Part shown: in pieces, positions 9,061-16,305 of the stretch
Layout: each line of letters begins with the position of its first letter
How positions within the stretch are numbered: the first letter of the stretch is position 1
Made by a program: the position numbers and the translations under genes
The notes under the pieces: model-generated
Told to the model about the DNA's origin: nothing
The model's input: the letters and a program-made list of their open reading frames with translations, nothing else
Databases searched by the model: none
NCBI GenBank assembly: GCA_024278175.1
Contig: JAJRTS010000101.1
Location: 89,950 to 123,496 of the forward strand
Source: Gemmatimonadales bacterium
GTDB lineage: Bacteria; Gemmatimonadota; Glassbacteria; GWA2-58-10
Reading direction: 5' to 3'
DNA: 33,547 nt

Positions 9061-9795
9061 TCAGTCGAAAAAGCGGAAATAGACGATCGCGCAGACAGCC
9101 GTGACCGCGTCCTTCCAACCGATCTTCTTTCCCTCGCTGTAATCGCGGCCGTAATAAGATATCGGTGTCTCGTAGATCCGGCAGTGCATCCGCGCCACCT
9201 TGGCCGTAACCTCGGGCTCGAACCCGAAACCGTTGGAGCGCAGGTTTATATTTTTAATCACCTGGCTGCGAAACATCTTGTAGCAGACTTCCATGTCCGT
9301 CAGATTCAGGTTGGTAAACATGTTGGACAGCAGGGTGAGCATCTTATTTCCCACGAAATGCCAGAACATGTGGACCCGGACAGTACTGCCGCTGAAACGG
9401 CTGCCGAACACGACATCCGCCCGGCCGTCGACTATCGGCTTCATCAACTGATGGTATTCCACCGGGTCATACTCCAGGTCGGCGTCCTGGATAATAATCA
9501 CATCGCCGGCGGCTTCGGCAATCCCCCTGCGCACGGCCGCGCCCTTGCCCTGGTTCCGCTCCTGAAAAAACAGCCTGACCCGGGGATCGCTCAGCTTGCG
9601 AAGGTACTCGCGGGTGCCGTCCGTGCTGCCGTCGTCGACAATGACGATTTCCTTGTCCAGATCCACGGCCAGCACGCGACGGATAATCTCCTCGATCGTG
9701 CCGATCTCGTTGTATACCGGCATCACAACCGACAGCAATAATTTATTTTCTCCACCCTGCACACGGGTATCGCCCTGACCCGGCAATGAATTCAT
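9061..9795 (-). CDS. GT2-family glycosyltransferase (polyprenyl-phosphate sugar synthase-like)
   Basis: A 244-residue GT-A protein with SVVMPVYNEIGTIEEII, the nucleotide-binding DDGSTDGT, the metal-binding DADLEYDP and a C-terminal block FGFEPEVTAKVARMHCRIYE followed by YYGRDYSEGKKIGW. The last block resembles soluble glycosyltransferases related to DPM1 and AglJ, so the product is probably a polyprenyl-phosphate hexose used by the GT-C enzyme encoded 48 bp downstream. No membrane helix is present. It is the first gene of the four-gene block (9795 to 5070), and its upstream region holds repeat copy B rather than another gene's end. The sugar is not predictable. Confidence 0.8.
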   Translation of the reverse strand: MNSLPGQGDTRVQGGENKLLLSVVMPVYNEIGTIEEIIRRVLAVDLDKEIVIVDDGSTDGTREYLRKLSDPRVRLFFQERNQGKGAAVRRGIAEAAGDVIIIQDADLEYDPVEYHQLMKPIVDGRADVVFGSRFSGSTVRVHMFWHFVGNKMLTLLSNMFTNLNLTDMEVCYKMFRSQVIKNINLRSNGFGFEPEVTAKVARMHCRIYETPISYYGRDYSEGKKIGWKDAVTAVCAIVYFRFFD

Positions 9796-9830
9796 TCACC
9801 CTTACCTGGATAATTAAGTGATTCTAAAGG

Positions 9831-10037
9831 GGCGTTGAAATAAAGACGTTCAACGCCCTGGGATGAAAAATTTAGCTTGGCTGGTTGTCAAGGGCAAGAC
9901 AAGCCGTTCCTTTTTATAATGCTGCTATTTATGTTATACCAAGTAGTTACATTGCTCCCGCCAGCTTTCGGCCAGCATAACGGGGAACGGCCCTTGACAA
10001 CCCAATTCCCATACTTGCGTTATTTTTCAACACGCTT
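9831..10037 (+). repeat. Copy B of the ~205-bp structured inverted repeat
   Basis: Opposite orientation to copy A (4878-5082). It starts with a hairpin: GGGCGTTGAA (9830-9839) pairs perfectly with TTCAACGCCC (9849-9858). A second, longer fold pairs GGTTGTCAAGGG (9883-9894) with CCCTTGACAACC (9991-10002), stacked on CGTTCC-type pairing of 9904-9910 with 9984-9990. The core CCAGCTTTCGGCCAGCAT (9961-9978) differs from copy A at one position. It fills most of the 296-bp gap between the GT2 start at 9795 and the end of the next GT2 at 10092. Short reading frames inside it are not conserved between the copies. It could be a MITE-like element, a structured RNA or a leader region. Confidence 0.8.
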
Positions 10038-10091
10038 AATCCGGGAAAATAACACAATCCGCCCCTGGCGCGCAAGCCGTCCATCACACGG

Positions 10092-11039
10092 TCAATCATC
10101 GTGTTCACGGTCGGAGCGGAGGCGCTCCTCGATCCGGTCGAGGCGGTCGAAAAGCTGGCCGAGCAACTCGGTGACAAATCCGAGGGTAAACAGTACGCCG
10201 CCACCCAGGAGCAACAGGATCACCAGGTAGAGCAGCGGGCGGTAGCCCTGATAGAGTACGAACCTGAGATAAAGAGCGACACAACCGATCACAAAACCCA
10301 GCCCCAGCAACAGCATGCCCCCGCTGCCGAACAGAGTCATCGGCTTGCGGCCGAAACTGATCATGAACTTTACGCTCACCAGGTCCAGCAAGCCCACCAC
10401 CGCGCGCCAGGAGCCGGTGTATTTGGACTCCCCGTGACGGCGGGGCAACAGCTCGATATCGATCTCGCCCACGCGGTAGCCCTTGTTGAACGCCAGCACC
10501 ACGAAAAAACGATGCCAGTCGTGGCGCAGGGGAGTTTCCGCCAAGGCCTGACGAACGAACGATTTCATCGAGTTCAGATCCCGCACCGGCACCTTGAACA
10601 GCCGCCGGGAAAGCCAGTTGTAAATCCCGGAAACGAATTTTTTGCCGTAGTTTCCCACCTTGCGGCCGCAGACGATGTCGTAGCCCTCGTCCATCCTGGC
10701 CAGAAAACGCGGAATATCCTCTACCGCGTGCTGCATGTCGGCGTCGTAGAGCACCACCCTGTCGGCCCTGGCATGGGCGTTACCGGTAGCCATCGCCTCG
10801 GCCTTGCCCAGGTTTGCCCGATGGCGCAGTACCCGCAGGCGCGGCTCGGCCTCGGCGATTTCCCTGGCCGCCTCCCAGGTCCCGTCCGTGCTGCCGTCGT
10901 CCACCAGCACGATCTCGCCCGCCAGCGAGTGCCTGTCGAACATCGCGCACAATTCGCCGGCCAGCTCGGGTATGTTTTCGCGCTCGTTGAATGCCGGCAC
11001 AAGCACGGTCACATCCGGGCGTTTCACGTTCTGGCTCAT
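10092..11039 (-). CDS. GT2-family glycosyltransferase with C-terminal membrane helices (GtrB/ArnC-like)
   Basis: A 315-residue protein with TVLVPAFNERENI, DDGSTDGT, the metal site DADMQH and RRHGESKYTG at the end of the catalytic domain. Two hydrophobic helices follow (about 235-258 and 265-290), then a charged, probably amphipathic tail. This is the architecture of GtrB, ArnC and related polyprenyl-phosphate glycosyltransferases, which make prenyl-phosphate-linked sugars for periplasmic transferases or flippases. It is a third candidate prenyl-phosphate-sugar synthase in the locus, suggesting several lipid-linked donors. It lies 88 bp downstream of the DUF362 gene in the same direction. Substrate unknown. 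Confidence 0.85.
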   Translation of the reverse strand: MSQNVKRPDVTVLVPAFNERENIPELAGELCAMFDRHSLAGEIVLVDDGSTDGTWEAAREIAEAEPRLRVLRHRANLGKAEAMATGNAHARADRVVLYDADMQHAVEDIPRFLARMDEGYDIVCGRKVGNYGKKFVSGIYNWLSRRLFKVPVRDLNSMKSFVRQALAETPLRHDWHRFFVVLAFNKGYRVGEIDIELLPRRHGESKYTGSWRAVVGLLDLVSVKFMISFGRKPMTLFGSGGMLLLGLGFVIGCVALYLRFVLYQGYRPLLYLVILLLLGGGVLFTLGFVTELLGQLFDRLDRIEERLRSDREHDD

Positions 11040-11127
11040 TTGCGTTTCGCTCTCCTCAAGGTTTATCTTCTTCTAGCCCGCAGATAGCAAAATCCGGTCC
11101 ATTGCCTCAGGCAGGCGGACGACCGGT

Positions 11128-12210
11128 TCAATACTGCTGGAACAATTTACCCCACTTCGTCTCGTTCAGCCAGCGCCTGACCACCGGCTTGCCCCTGAGC
11201 GGGTACCAGAGCTTGTCGTGGTAGCAATAACTGCCGAACACGAACAGGTAGATCAGGGGCGTATGGAACAGCAAGCGCTGCAACACTTTAAGCGGACTGA
11301 ACCAGAACAGGTCACCAATCCGGCTGGCCACGTTGTCGCCCACGGGAAACTTGAGATTGATTCCAGACACGTCCTCGCCCACAACCTCTATCCCGCGCGG
11401 ATCGCCCACGCCCAAGCCCTGCTCGTGAGCGAGGCGGATATAGCCGATCTTCAGCGGATCGAACCCCATCAGCCTGCTGGAAACCGCATCGACCGCCACG
11501 CTGTCGGCCCCGGCGATAATCAGGTCGGCCTGAACCGGCACCATCGTACGCGGGCCGGGGCCGCTGCCGCAGGTGGTGCCGTCGACGAACGAGAAAATCC
11601 CGGCATGGATTTCCTGCTGGATCCGCAGCAGATCGACCAGGGTTTCGTGGATACAACTGTGCGTGTAGTGCCGCTTGCGGTTAAGTAGCCCGCCGAACGC
11701 GTTTTTCATCGCCCCGGTGGTGGTGGTGTAGATATGTGTTTTCACCGTGGGCAGATGGATGATATTCGTGCCGGTAAACTCGCGGGGAATCGTGATCCCC
11801 TCGGGGTAGATCTTATCGAGCACCAGCATTTTCCCCTTGGGGCGATAGACTTCCCAGGTAATATCTTCCTTGCGGAAGTTATAGAGCGTGGGCACCTTGT
11901 AGCGCTCCAGCACGCCCACATAGCGGTTGAGCTGCTCGCCCTTGTACGCGTCGGTAACCACGGTGTCGTTCTGCACACAGACAAGATCGTCGAACCCGTT
12001 ATCTTTCAGCGCGCGGATCGAGCCCTCCAACTGCCACGGCGTGGTGTTGGCGCCGGGATACAGGAAATGCCAGGAGATATTGTCCTTGAGAATCGTCCTG
12101 GCCCCGGCGGCAAGCGCATCGGTCATCCCCGCCAGCTTGGCCAGGGAGCCGTAGTCTTCCAGCACCGTCTGCGGTGTGGTCTTGAGCACCGCTACTTTCG
12201 CTTTACCCAT
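11128..12210 (-). CDS. DUF362 domain protein
   Basis: A 360-residue protein of the DUF362 family (PF04015): the N-terminal AKVAVLKTTPQTVLEDY, central IIHLPTVKTHIYTTTTGAMKNAFGG and IIAGADSVAVDAVSSRLMGFDP are the family's recognisable blocks. Many members carry ferredoxin-type cysteine motifs; none is present here, and the C-terminus is instead a hydrophobic/aromatic stretch (LLFHTPLIYLFVFGSYCYH). I chose the ATG of MGKAKVAV, preceded by AGGAGG ten bases upstream; the longer open frame starts 22 codons earlier without better support. The function of DUF362 proteins is not established. Its position between a prenyl-phosphate phosphoribosyltransferase-like gene and a GT2 suggests a glycan-linked role, but this is association only. 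Confidence 0.8.
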   Translation of the reverse strand: MGKAKVAVLKTTPQTVLEDYGSLAKLAGMTDALAAGARTILKDNISWHFLYPGANTTPWQLEGSIRALKDNGFDDLVCVQNDTVVTDAYKGEQLNRYVGVLERYKVPTLYNFRKEDITWEVYRPKGKMLVLDKIYPEGITIPREFTGTNIIHLPTVKTHIYTTTTGAMKNAFGGLLNRKRHYTHSCIHETLVDLLRIQQEIHAGIFSFVDGTTCGSGPGPRTMVPVQADLIIAGADSVAVDAVSSRLMGFDPLKIGYIRLAHEQGLGVGDPRGIEVVGEDVSGINLKFPVGDNVASRIGDLFWFSPLKVLQRLLFHTPLIYLFVFGSYCYHDKLWYPLRGKPVVRRWLNETKWGKLFQQY

Positions 12211-12302
12211 CCTGACCTTGCCTCCTGAGCACCGCCTACCCTGGACTGCAATCTCGCCAAGTAAAAAACAGATCAAAAACCATGTTATATTTCAGTATAC
12301 TT

Positions 12303-13169
12303 TTAATACAAAACCAGCCAGACCGCAACCGCCCAGCCCGCCACCGACGCCAGCAGCAGAGGGTCGCGCACGAGCAGCACCGCCGGGTCTCCACCCTGCT
12401 TACGCTCGTGGACCAGATACAGGTAACGGAAAATCCCGTAGATCACAAACGGCGCCGTGGCCAGCAGCCCCCGGCCACCCACTTTGAACACGGTCTCCGG
12501 GCTGACTGTATACAGCACGTAGCAGACCAGCGTGCTGGGAGTTACCACGGAAATCAGCTGGTCCAGAAAATACGGGCTGTAGTGGGCCAGCACGGCCCTG
12601 TGGTTCTCCCCGCCGCTCTCTAAAACCAGCAACTCGTTGCGGCGCTTGCCGAATCCCAGAAACAGGCTGAGCAGAAAGGTGCAGATCAGCAGCCAGTGGC
12701 TTGTTTCCACCCCTATCGCGAACGTGCCGGCCAGTACGCGCAGCACGAACCCGGCGGCGATAGTCATCACATCGAGGATCACAACCTGTTTCAGCCAGAT
12801 TGAGTATAAAATATTTAACAGCATATAGGCGAATATTACCGTTCTCGCACTATCAGGCAGAAGGTACCCCAGCCCCAGCCCGGCGCAGCCAAGCGCCACC
12901 GCGAAAAGCCCGACCCCAACTCCGCCGATCCGTCCCGCTGCAATCGGACGATCCTTTTTGAGCGGGTGCAACCGGTCCTGCGCGGCATCTTTCAGGTCAT
13001 TAAAGATGTAAACGAACGAGGAGACCAGACAGAACGAGACAAATGCGGTAATCGCGTGCAGCAGAGCTGTCGAATCGGTGGCTTTCCCGGCGAACAGCAG
13101 CCCGGCGAACACCAGCAGGTTTTTGGACCAGTGCACCGGCCGCATGGACGTGATCAGTTCGCGGATCAA
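12303..13169 (-). CDS. UbiA-family polyprenyl-phosphate phosphoribosyltransferase (DPPR-synthase-like)
   Basis: A 288-residue membrane protein with about eight helices. The first aspartate motif is NDLKDAAQD (57-65), followed by RLHPLKKDRPIA, and the second is the YSIWLKQVVILD region. The N-terminal MRPVHWSKNLLVFAGLLFAG and the RLHP-K-RPIA block match decaprenyl-phosphate phosphoribosyltransferases (Rv3806c type) better than quinone-pathway UbiA/MenA. Such enzymes join phosphoribosyl pyrophosphate to a polyprenyl phosphate, giving a precursor of prenyl-phosphate arabinose or ribose. The DprE1/DprE2 epimerase partners are not in the window. Six base pairs separate it from the upstream GT4 gene, indicating an operon. 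The exact prenyl acceptor is unknown. Confidence 0.8.
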   Translation of the reverse strand: MIRELITSMRPVHWSKNLLVFAGLLFAGKATDSTALLHAITAFVSFCLVSSFVYIFNDLKDAAQDRLHPLKKDRPIAAGRIGGVGVGLFAVALGCAGLGLGYLLPDSARTVIFAYMLLNILYSIWLKQVVILDVMTIAAGFVLRVLAGTFAIGVETSHWLLICTFLLSLFLGFGKRRNELLVLESGGENHRAVLAHYSPYFLDQLISVVTPSTLVCYVLYTVSPETVFKVGGRGLLATAPFVIYGIFRYLYLVHERKQGGDPAVLLVRDPLLLASVAGWAVAVWLVLY

Positions 13170-13175
13170 CTCGTC

Positions 13176-14321
13176 TCAGCTCCTTCCGGGGCTACGCCTG
13201 ATAATCTGCGTGATATACTCACCGGTCAGCCGCGCCGCCTCCTGCCAGGTGAGGCTCTCGGCGAACTCGCGGGCTCCCTCACCCATCCTGCGGCGAACGA
13301 TCGGGTCGGTAGCGAGCTGGACTATCCGGGCGGAAAACTGGGCGACATCTCCGGGGGTGAACAGGTAGCCCGAGCGGCCATCGCGCACGGACTCGCGCAA
13401 CCCCGGCGAGCGGCTGGCCACCACCGGGGTACCACAGGCGGAGGCTTCCATGTTGGTAATGCCCCAGCCCTCCTTGGGCGAGGAGTTAACCACACAGAGC
13501 GCGTGGCGCAGCAGGTCGATTTTATGCTCCTGGGTAACTCTGCCCAGAAAACTGGTCCTGTCGGCGATACCGAGCTTTGCCGCGCGTTTGAGCAGCCGGG
13601 GGTAGTCGTCGCCCGCCCCGGCGAAAATAAGCCTGGTCCCGTCCTGAAGCCCACCGCGGATTGCCCTGGCGAATGCCTCCAGGATCAGATCGAGGCGCTT
13701 GTAGCGTTTGACCCGGCCCATATAGAGCAGGTATGGTTCCTCGGACGGCGCGCTGCCGGCCCCGTGCCCGGAGGGAGAATACAGGTTCGAGTCGATCCCG
13801 TTATAGACGACCTTGATCCGTTCCGGGGCGAACCCGATATCAACCAGTTCACCCTTGGTGTCCCGGCTCACCACCTGCACCCATTCATCGCGGTAAAAAC
13901 GGGGAATCATCTGCTCCCAGAGCCAGACGTAGAGCGCCACCGGAAACACGGCCTCGCGGAAAATCGTCGCGCCGAATAGATGATGGAACAAGATCAGGCG
14001 GGGCAGGCGTGTATGTTTCGGAGTACGGAAGGGGATTTTGTTAACGTCCTCGACCACGATGTCGAATTTTTTCTCGACATCGAGCTTACGCATCAGCTCC
14101 GGCACCGAGTAGTTGAACGTCATGTTCTTGCCGCCGCGGATTATCCGCAACCCGTCGATCTCGGTCTCGCTCTCACAGCCGGGCCAGGCGCAGGTGAGAA
14201 AAGTGACCTCGTGGCCCGCCGCTGCCAGGCGAGTGAAAATTTCGTGCGCATGTACCTCGGCGCCACCGGCCTCCGGGTGGGCGATATCACGCCAGTTAAT
14301 CAGCAGTATCTTGTAGCCCAT
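13176..14321 (-). CDS. GT4-family glycosyltransferase
   Basis: A 381-residue GT-B enzyme. The N-terminal domain has a glycine-rich donor loop, HPEAGGAEVHAHEI (15-28). The C-terminal domain has LLYMGRVKRYKRLDLILEA near residue 200 and the E-x7-E motif EGWGITNME followed by ACGTPVVAS and GRSGYLF. This is the usual set for retaining GT4 transferases acting on lipid-linked or capsular glycans in the cytoplasm. No substrate can be assigned. It lies between the metallophosphoesterase (6-bp gap) and the UbiA-type enzyme (6-bp gap), so the glycan genes are probably read through from the nusB/phosphoesterase genes upstream. Confidence 0.85.
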   Translation of the reverse strand: MGYKILLINWRDIAHPEAGGAEVHAHEIFTRLAAAGHEVTFLTCAWPGCESETEIDGLRIIRGGKNMTFNYSVPELMRKLDVEKKFDIVVEDVNKIPFRTPKHTRLPRLILFHHLFGATIFREAVFPVALYVWLWEQMIPRFYRDEWVQVVSRDTKGELVDIGFAPERIKVVYNGIDSNLYSPSGHGAGSAPSEEPYLLYMGRVKRYKRLDLILEAFARAIRGGLQDGTRLIFAGAGDDYPRLLKRAAKLGIADRTSFLGRVTQEHKIDLLRHALCVVNSSPKEGWGITNMEASACGTPVVASRSPGLRESVRDGRSGYLFTPGDVAQFSARIVQLATDPIVRRRMGEGAREFAESLTWQEAARLTGEYITQIIRRSPGRS

Positions 14322-14327
14322 GGTCGT

Positions 14328-15056
14328 TCAACTCCCATGAGAGAGCCGGGTGGCCAGTATCCGGGGCAACCCGGCGTCGATTATCCGGCGCTGGGCCTGT
14401 TCGATATCGTATTGCTCCCGGTAAAACTCCACCCGCTGCTCCCGGGTATCGAGCAGCACGAACGAGGCTCGCGGGTCGCCGTCACGGGGTTGGCCCACGC
14501 TGCCGGCGTTGATTATGTAACGGCTGCCGCCGGCCGGCGAAAAACTTTGCGGCTCAAGCCGGCTCACCCCGCCCTCGTCCGAGCGCCGGAAAGCACAGGC
14601 AACGTGGGTGTGGCCGTAAAAGAGCAGGTCAGCCTCGAATGAGTCGTAGAGCGCCGCCGCGTCGAACTCGCTCAGCAGGTAATGCCAGGCGGGAGGGTCC
14701 TCGGGCGTGGAGTGGACTATTTCGAACAAATCGAACTCCATGCTGTAGGGTAAATCACGAAGGTAGCGGCGGTTCCGGGCGCTCAACCGCCCGGCGGTCC
14801 ACTGGGCGACCTCGCCGGCCGCGACACTGAAACGCGAGGTGTCGGCCAGGCCCAGCACGGCGGCGTCGTGGTTACCCATCACCGTGGCCTCGCAGCGGGC
14901 GCTCACCAGCTCCACGCACTCGTTCGGCTCGGCCCCGTAGCCGACAATATCGCCCAGGCAGATCATCCGGTCCCAGCCAACGCTGTCGGCCTTGCGCAGG
15001 ACAGCTTCCAGGGCTTGAAGGTTGGCGTGGATATCGGAGATAATCGCCCAGCGCAT
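14328..15056 (-). CDS. Metallophosphoesterase (YfcE/MJ0936-like)
   Basis: A 242-residue calcineurin-like phosphoesterase with the complete two-metal site: SDIHAN (Asp8, His10), GDIVGYG (Asp36), GNHD (Asn62, His63), His115 in IVHST and GHTH (His149, His151). Related small proteins hydrolyse phosphodiesters such as cyclic nucleotides in vitro; the natural substrate is not known. The start codon shares one base with the nusB stop (TGATG), so translation is coupled to nusB. The surrounding genes (transcription factor upstream, glycosyltransferase downstream) do not identify a pathway. Confidence 0.85.
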   Translation of the reverse strand: MRWAIISDIHANLQALEAVLRKADSVGWDRMICLGDIVGYGAEPNECVELVSARCEATVMGNHDAAVLGLADTSRFSVAAGEVAQWTAGRLSARNRRYLRDLPYSMEFDLFEIVHSTPEDPPAWHYLLSEFDAAALYDSFEADLLFYGHTHVACAFRRSDEGGVSRLEPQSFSPAGGSRYIINAGSVGQPRDGDPRASFVLLDTREQRVEFYREQYDIEQAQRRIIDAGLPRILATRLSHGS

Positions 15057-15496
15057 CAGCAGCCGTCCTCTCCTTCACCGGCTCCGGCATCGGTCAGACG
15101 GTCGCGGCGCACAGCATCCAGCACCCCGTTGACAAATCCAGGGGATTCGTCGGTGCCGAACTGGCGCGAGAGTTCAATGTACTCGTTTATCGTCACCTTG
15201 GGAGGAATATCATCGAGATACAACAACTCGGCCACGCCCAGGCGAAGAATGATCCTGTCGAGCCGGGCCAGCCGCTCCGGGGACCAGTTCTTCAGGTAGC
15301 TCGCAATCGCGGCGTCCACTTCCTCCAGATGCTCGTCCAGCTTCCTTACCAGCCGGACAGTCAACTCGCGGTTCTGCTCGCCGATCCTGCGCCAGCGGAA
15401 AAAATCCTTGAGGATATCCTCGCCGGGCAGTTCGCTCAGATGCATTGTGTAAGCCACCTGCACGGCCCAGGTTCTGGACTTGGTGCGTTTTCTCAT
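15056..15496 (-). CDS. nusB: Transcription antitermination factor NusB
   Basis: A 146-residue all-helical RNA-binding protein. The N-terminal basic stretch (MRKRTKSRTWAVQVAYTMHLS) corresponds to the RNA-binding arginine-rich start. The C-terminal signature LARLDRIILRLGVAELLYLDDIPPKVTINEYIELSRQFG with FVNGVLDAV is diagnostic. NusB with NusE (S10) binds boxA and supports processive rRNA transcription. I chose the ATG of MRKRTKS with AGAAGG just upstream; the frame is open 11 codons further. It follows ribH, the common ribH-nusB pairing, and overlaps the phosphoesterase start by one base. Confidence 0.93.
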   Translation of the reverse strand: MRKRTKSRTWAVQVAYTMHLSELPGEDILKDFFRWRRIGEQNRELTVRLVRKLDEHLEEVDAAIASYLKNWSPERLARLDRIILRLGVAELLYLDDIPPKVTINEYIELSRQFGTDESPGFVNGVLDAVRRDRLTDAGAGEGEDGC

Positions 15497-15571
15497 GGGC
15501 CTTCTTGTGTCACTGCTGATTTCAAACAACGCTTGCGGCAGAGCAGCCGCCAGCCGGCAGAATCGTTCAAT

Positions 15572-16042
15572 TTAAAGCTCACCCGCGCCGTAGAGACTCA
15601 TCATCTCGATAGCGCTGTTCGCCGCCTCGGCGCCCTTGTTGCCCGCCTTGGCCCCGGCGCGTTCCAGCGCCTGTTCCAGAGTATCGGTGGTCAACACGCC
15701 GAACACCACCGGCACGCTGGCTTCCAGCGAGGCCTGGGCGATCCCCTTGGCCACCTCGGAGGCGATAAAATCGAAATGGGGCGTATCGCCGCGGATCACC
15801 GCGCCAAGTGCGATCACCGCGTCGTACTTACCCGAAAGCGCCAGGCGGCGGCTTACCGGGCTGATCTCGAAAGAACCGGGCACCCTGAATACGGCGATAT
15901 CACTGTCGGACGTCCCGTGGCGCACCAGCGTGTCCACGGCCCCGTCAAGCAGCCGCGAGGTAACCAGATCGTTGAACCGGGAAACCACCAGCGCCACCCG
16001 CTTGCCCCGGGCATCCATTTTACCTTCGAAATACTTTGGCAT
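15572..16042 (-). CDS. ribH: 6,7-dimethyl-8-ribityllumazine synthase
   Basis: The 156-residue lumazine synthase condenses 5-amino-6-ribitylamino-uracil with 3,4-dihydroxy-2-butanone 4-phosphate in the penultimate riboflavin step, usually as a 60-mer or pentamer. The protein begins [20 protein letters not shown], has VSRFN for pyrimidine binding, [25 protein letters not shown] (the phosphate loop and catalytic His) and [16 protein letters not shown]. The ATG at 16042 has GGGAGAG upstream; a longer open frame to 16102 lacks family similarity. The gene is separated from ribBA by a 263-bp gap holding a palindromic element, so it may depend on read-through or its own promoter. Confidence 0.95.
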   Translation of the reverse strand: MPKYFEGKMDARGKRVALVVSRFNDLVTSRLLDGAVDTLVRHGTSDSDIAVFRVPGSFEISPVSRRLALSGKYDAVIALGAVIRGDTPHFDFIASEVAKGIAQASLEASVPVVFGVLTTDTLEQALERAGAKAGNKGAEAANSAIEMMSLYGAGEL

Positions 16043-16097
16043 TTTCTCTCCCGTGTGCAGGATATAAACTGGAAGCTGTTTCAAGATCTTAAGCCAA

Positions 16098-16230
16098 GAC
16101 AACCCCCGCCTGCTGCGCAGGCACCCCCTTTGCTAAGGGGGAATTGTCTGATCCCAGGCTTTCTCGCACGAAGGTCGGGGTATTTGCGGTTTTAGTTCCC
16201 CTTAATAAAGGGGGGAAACAGGGGGTTGTG
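16098..16230. repeat. Palindromic intergenic element with terminal inverted repeats
   Basis: The 263-bp gap between ribBA and ribH holds a ~133-bp element. Its ends are ACAACCCCC (16099-16107) and the exact inverse GGGGGTTGT (16221-16229). Inside are a GCCTG-CTGCG-CAGGC hairpin (16108-16122), CCCCCTTTGCTAAGGGGG (16124-16141) and TTCCCCTTAATAAAGGGG (16196-16213), each able to fold on itself. Similar C-run/G-run palindromes (CCCCCTTAGTAAAGGGGGAA type) occur as dispersed intergenic repeats in many bacterial genomes; that comparison is from memory. No open reading frame or transposase is present. Nothing else was recognised between 16231 and 16305. Confidence 0.7.
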
Positions 16231-16305
16231 TTTTAAGGAATTACCCGGCAACAGGCAATAGTAACAATAAAACTTCTGTTTCGAAATAACCTCTAATAAA
16301 GACAA

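Noticed and set aside
9877-10230. Possible protein starting inside repeat copy B
   Set aside because: The corresponding frame in copy A keeps only a few residues (AGCQGQ and KPF) and then meets a stop, so the conservation looks like DNA or RNA structure rather than protein.
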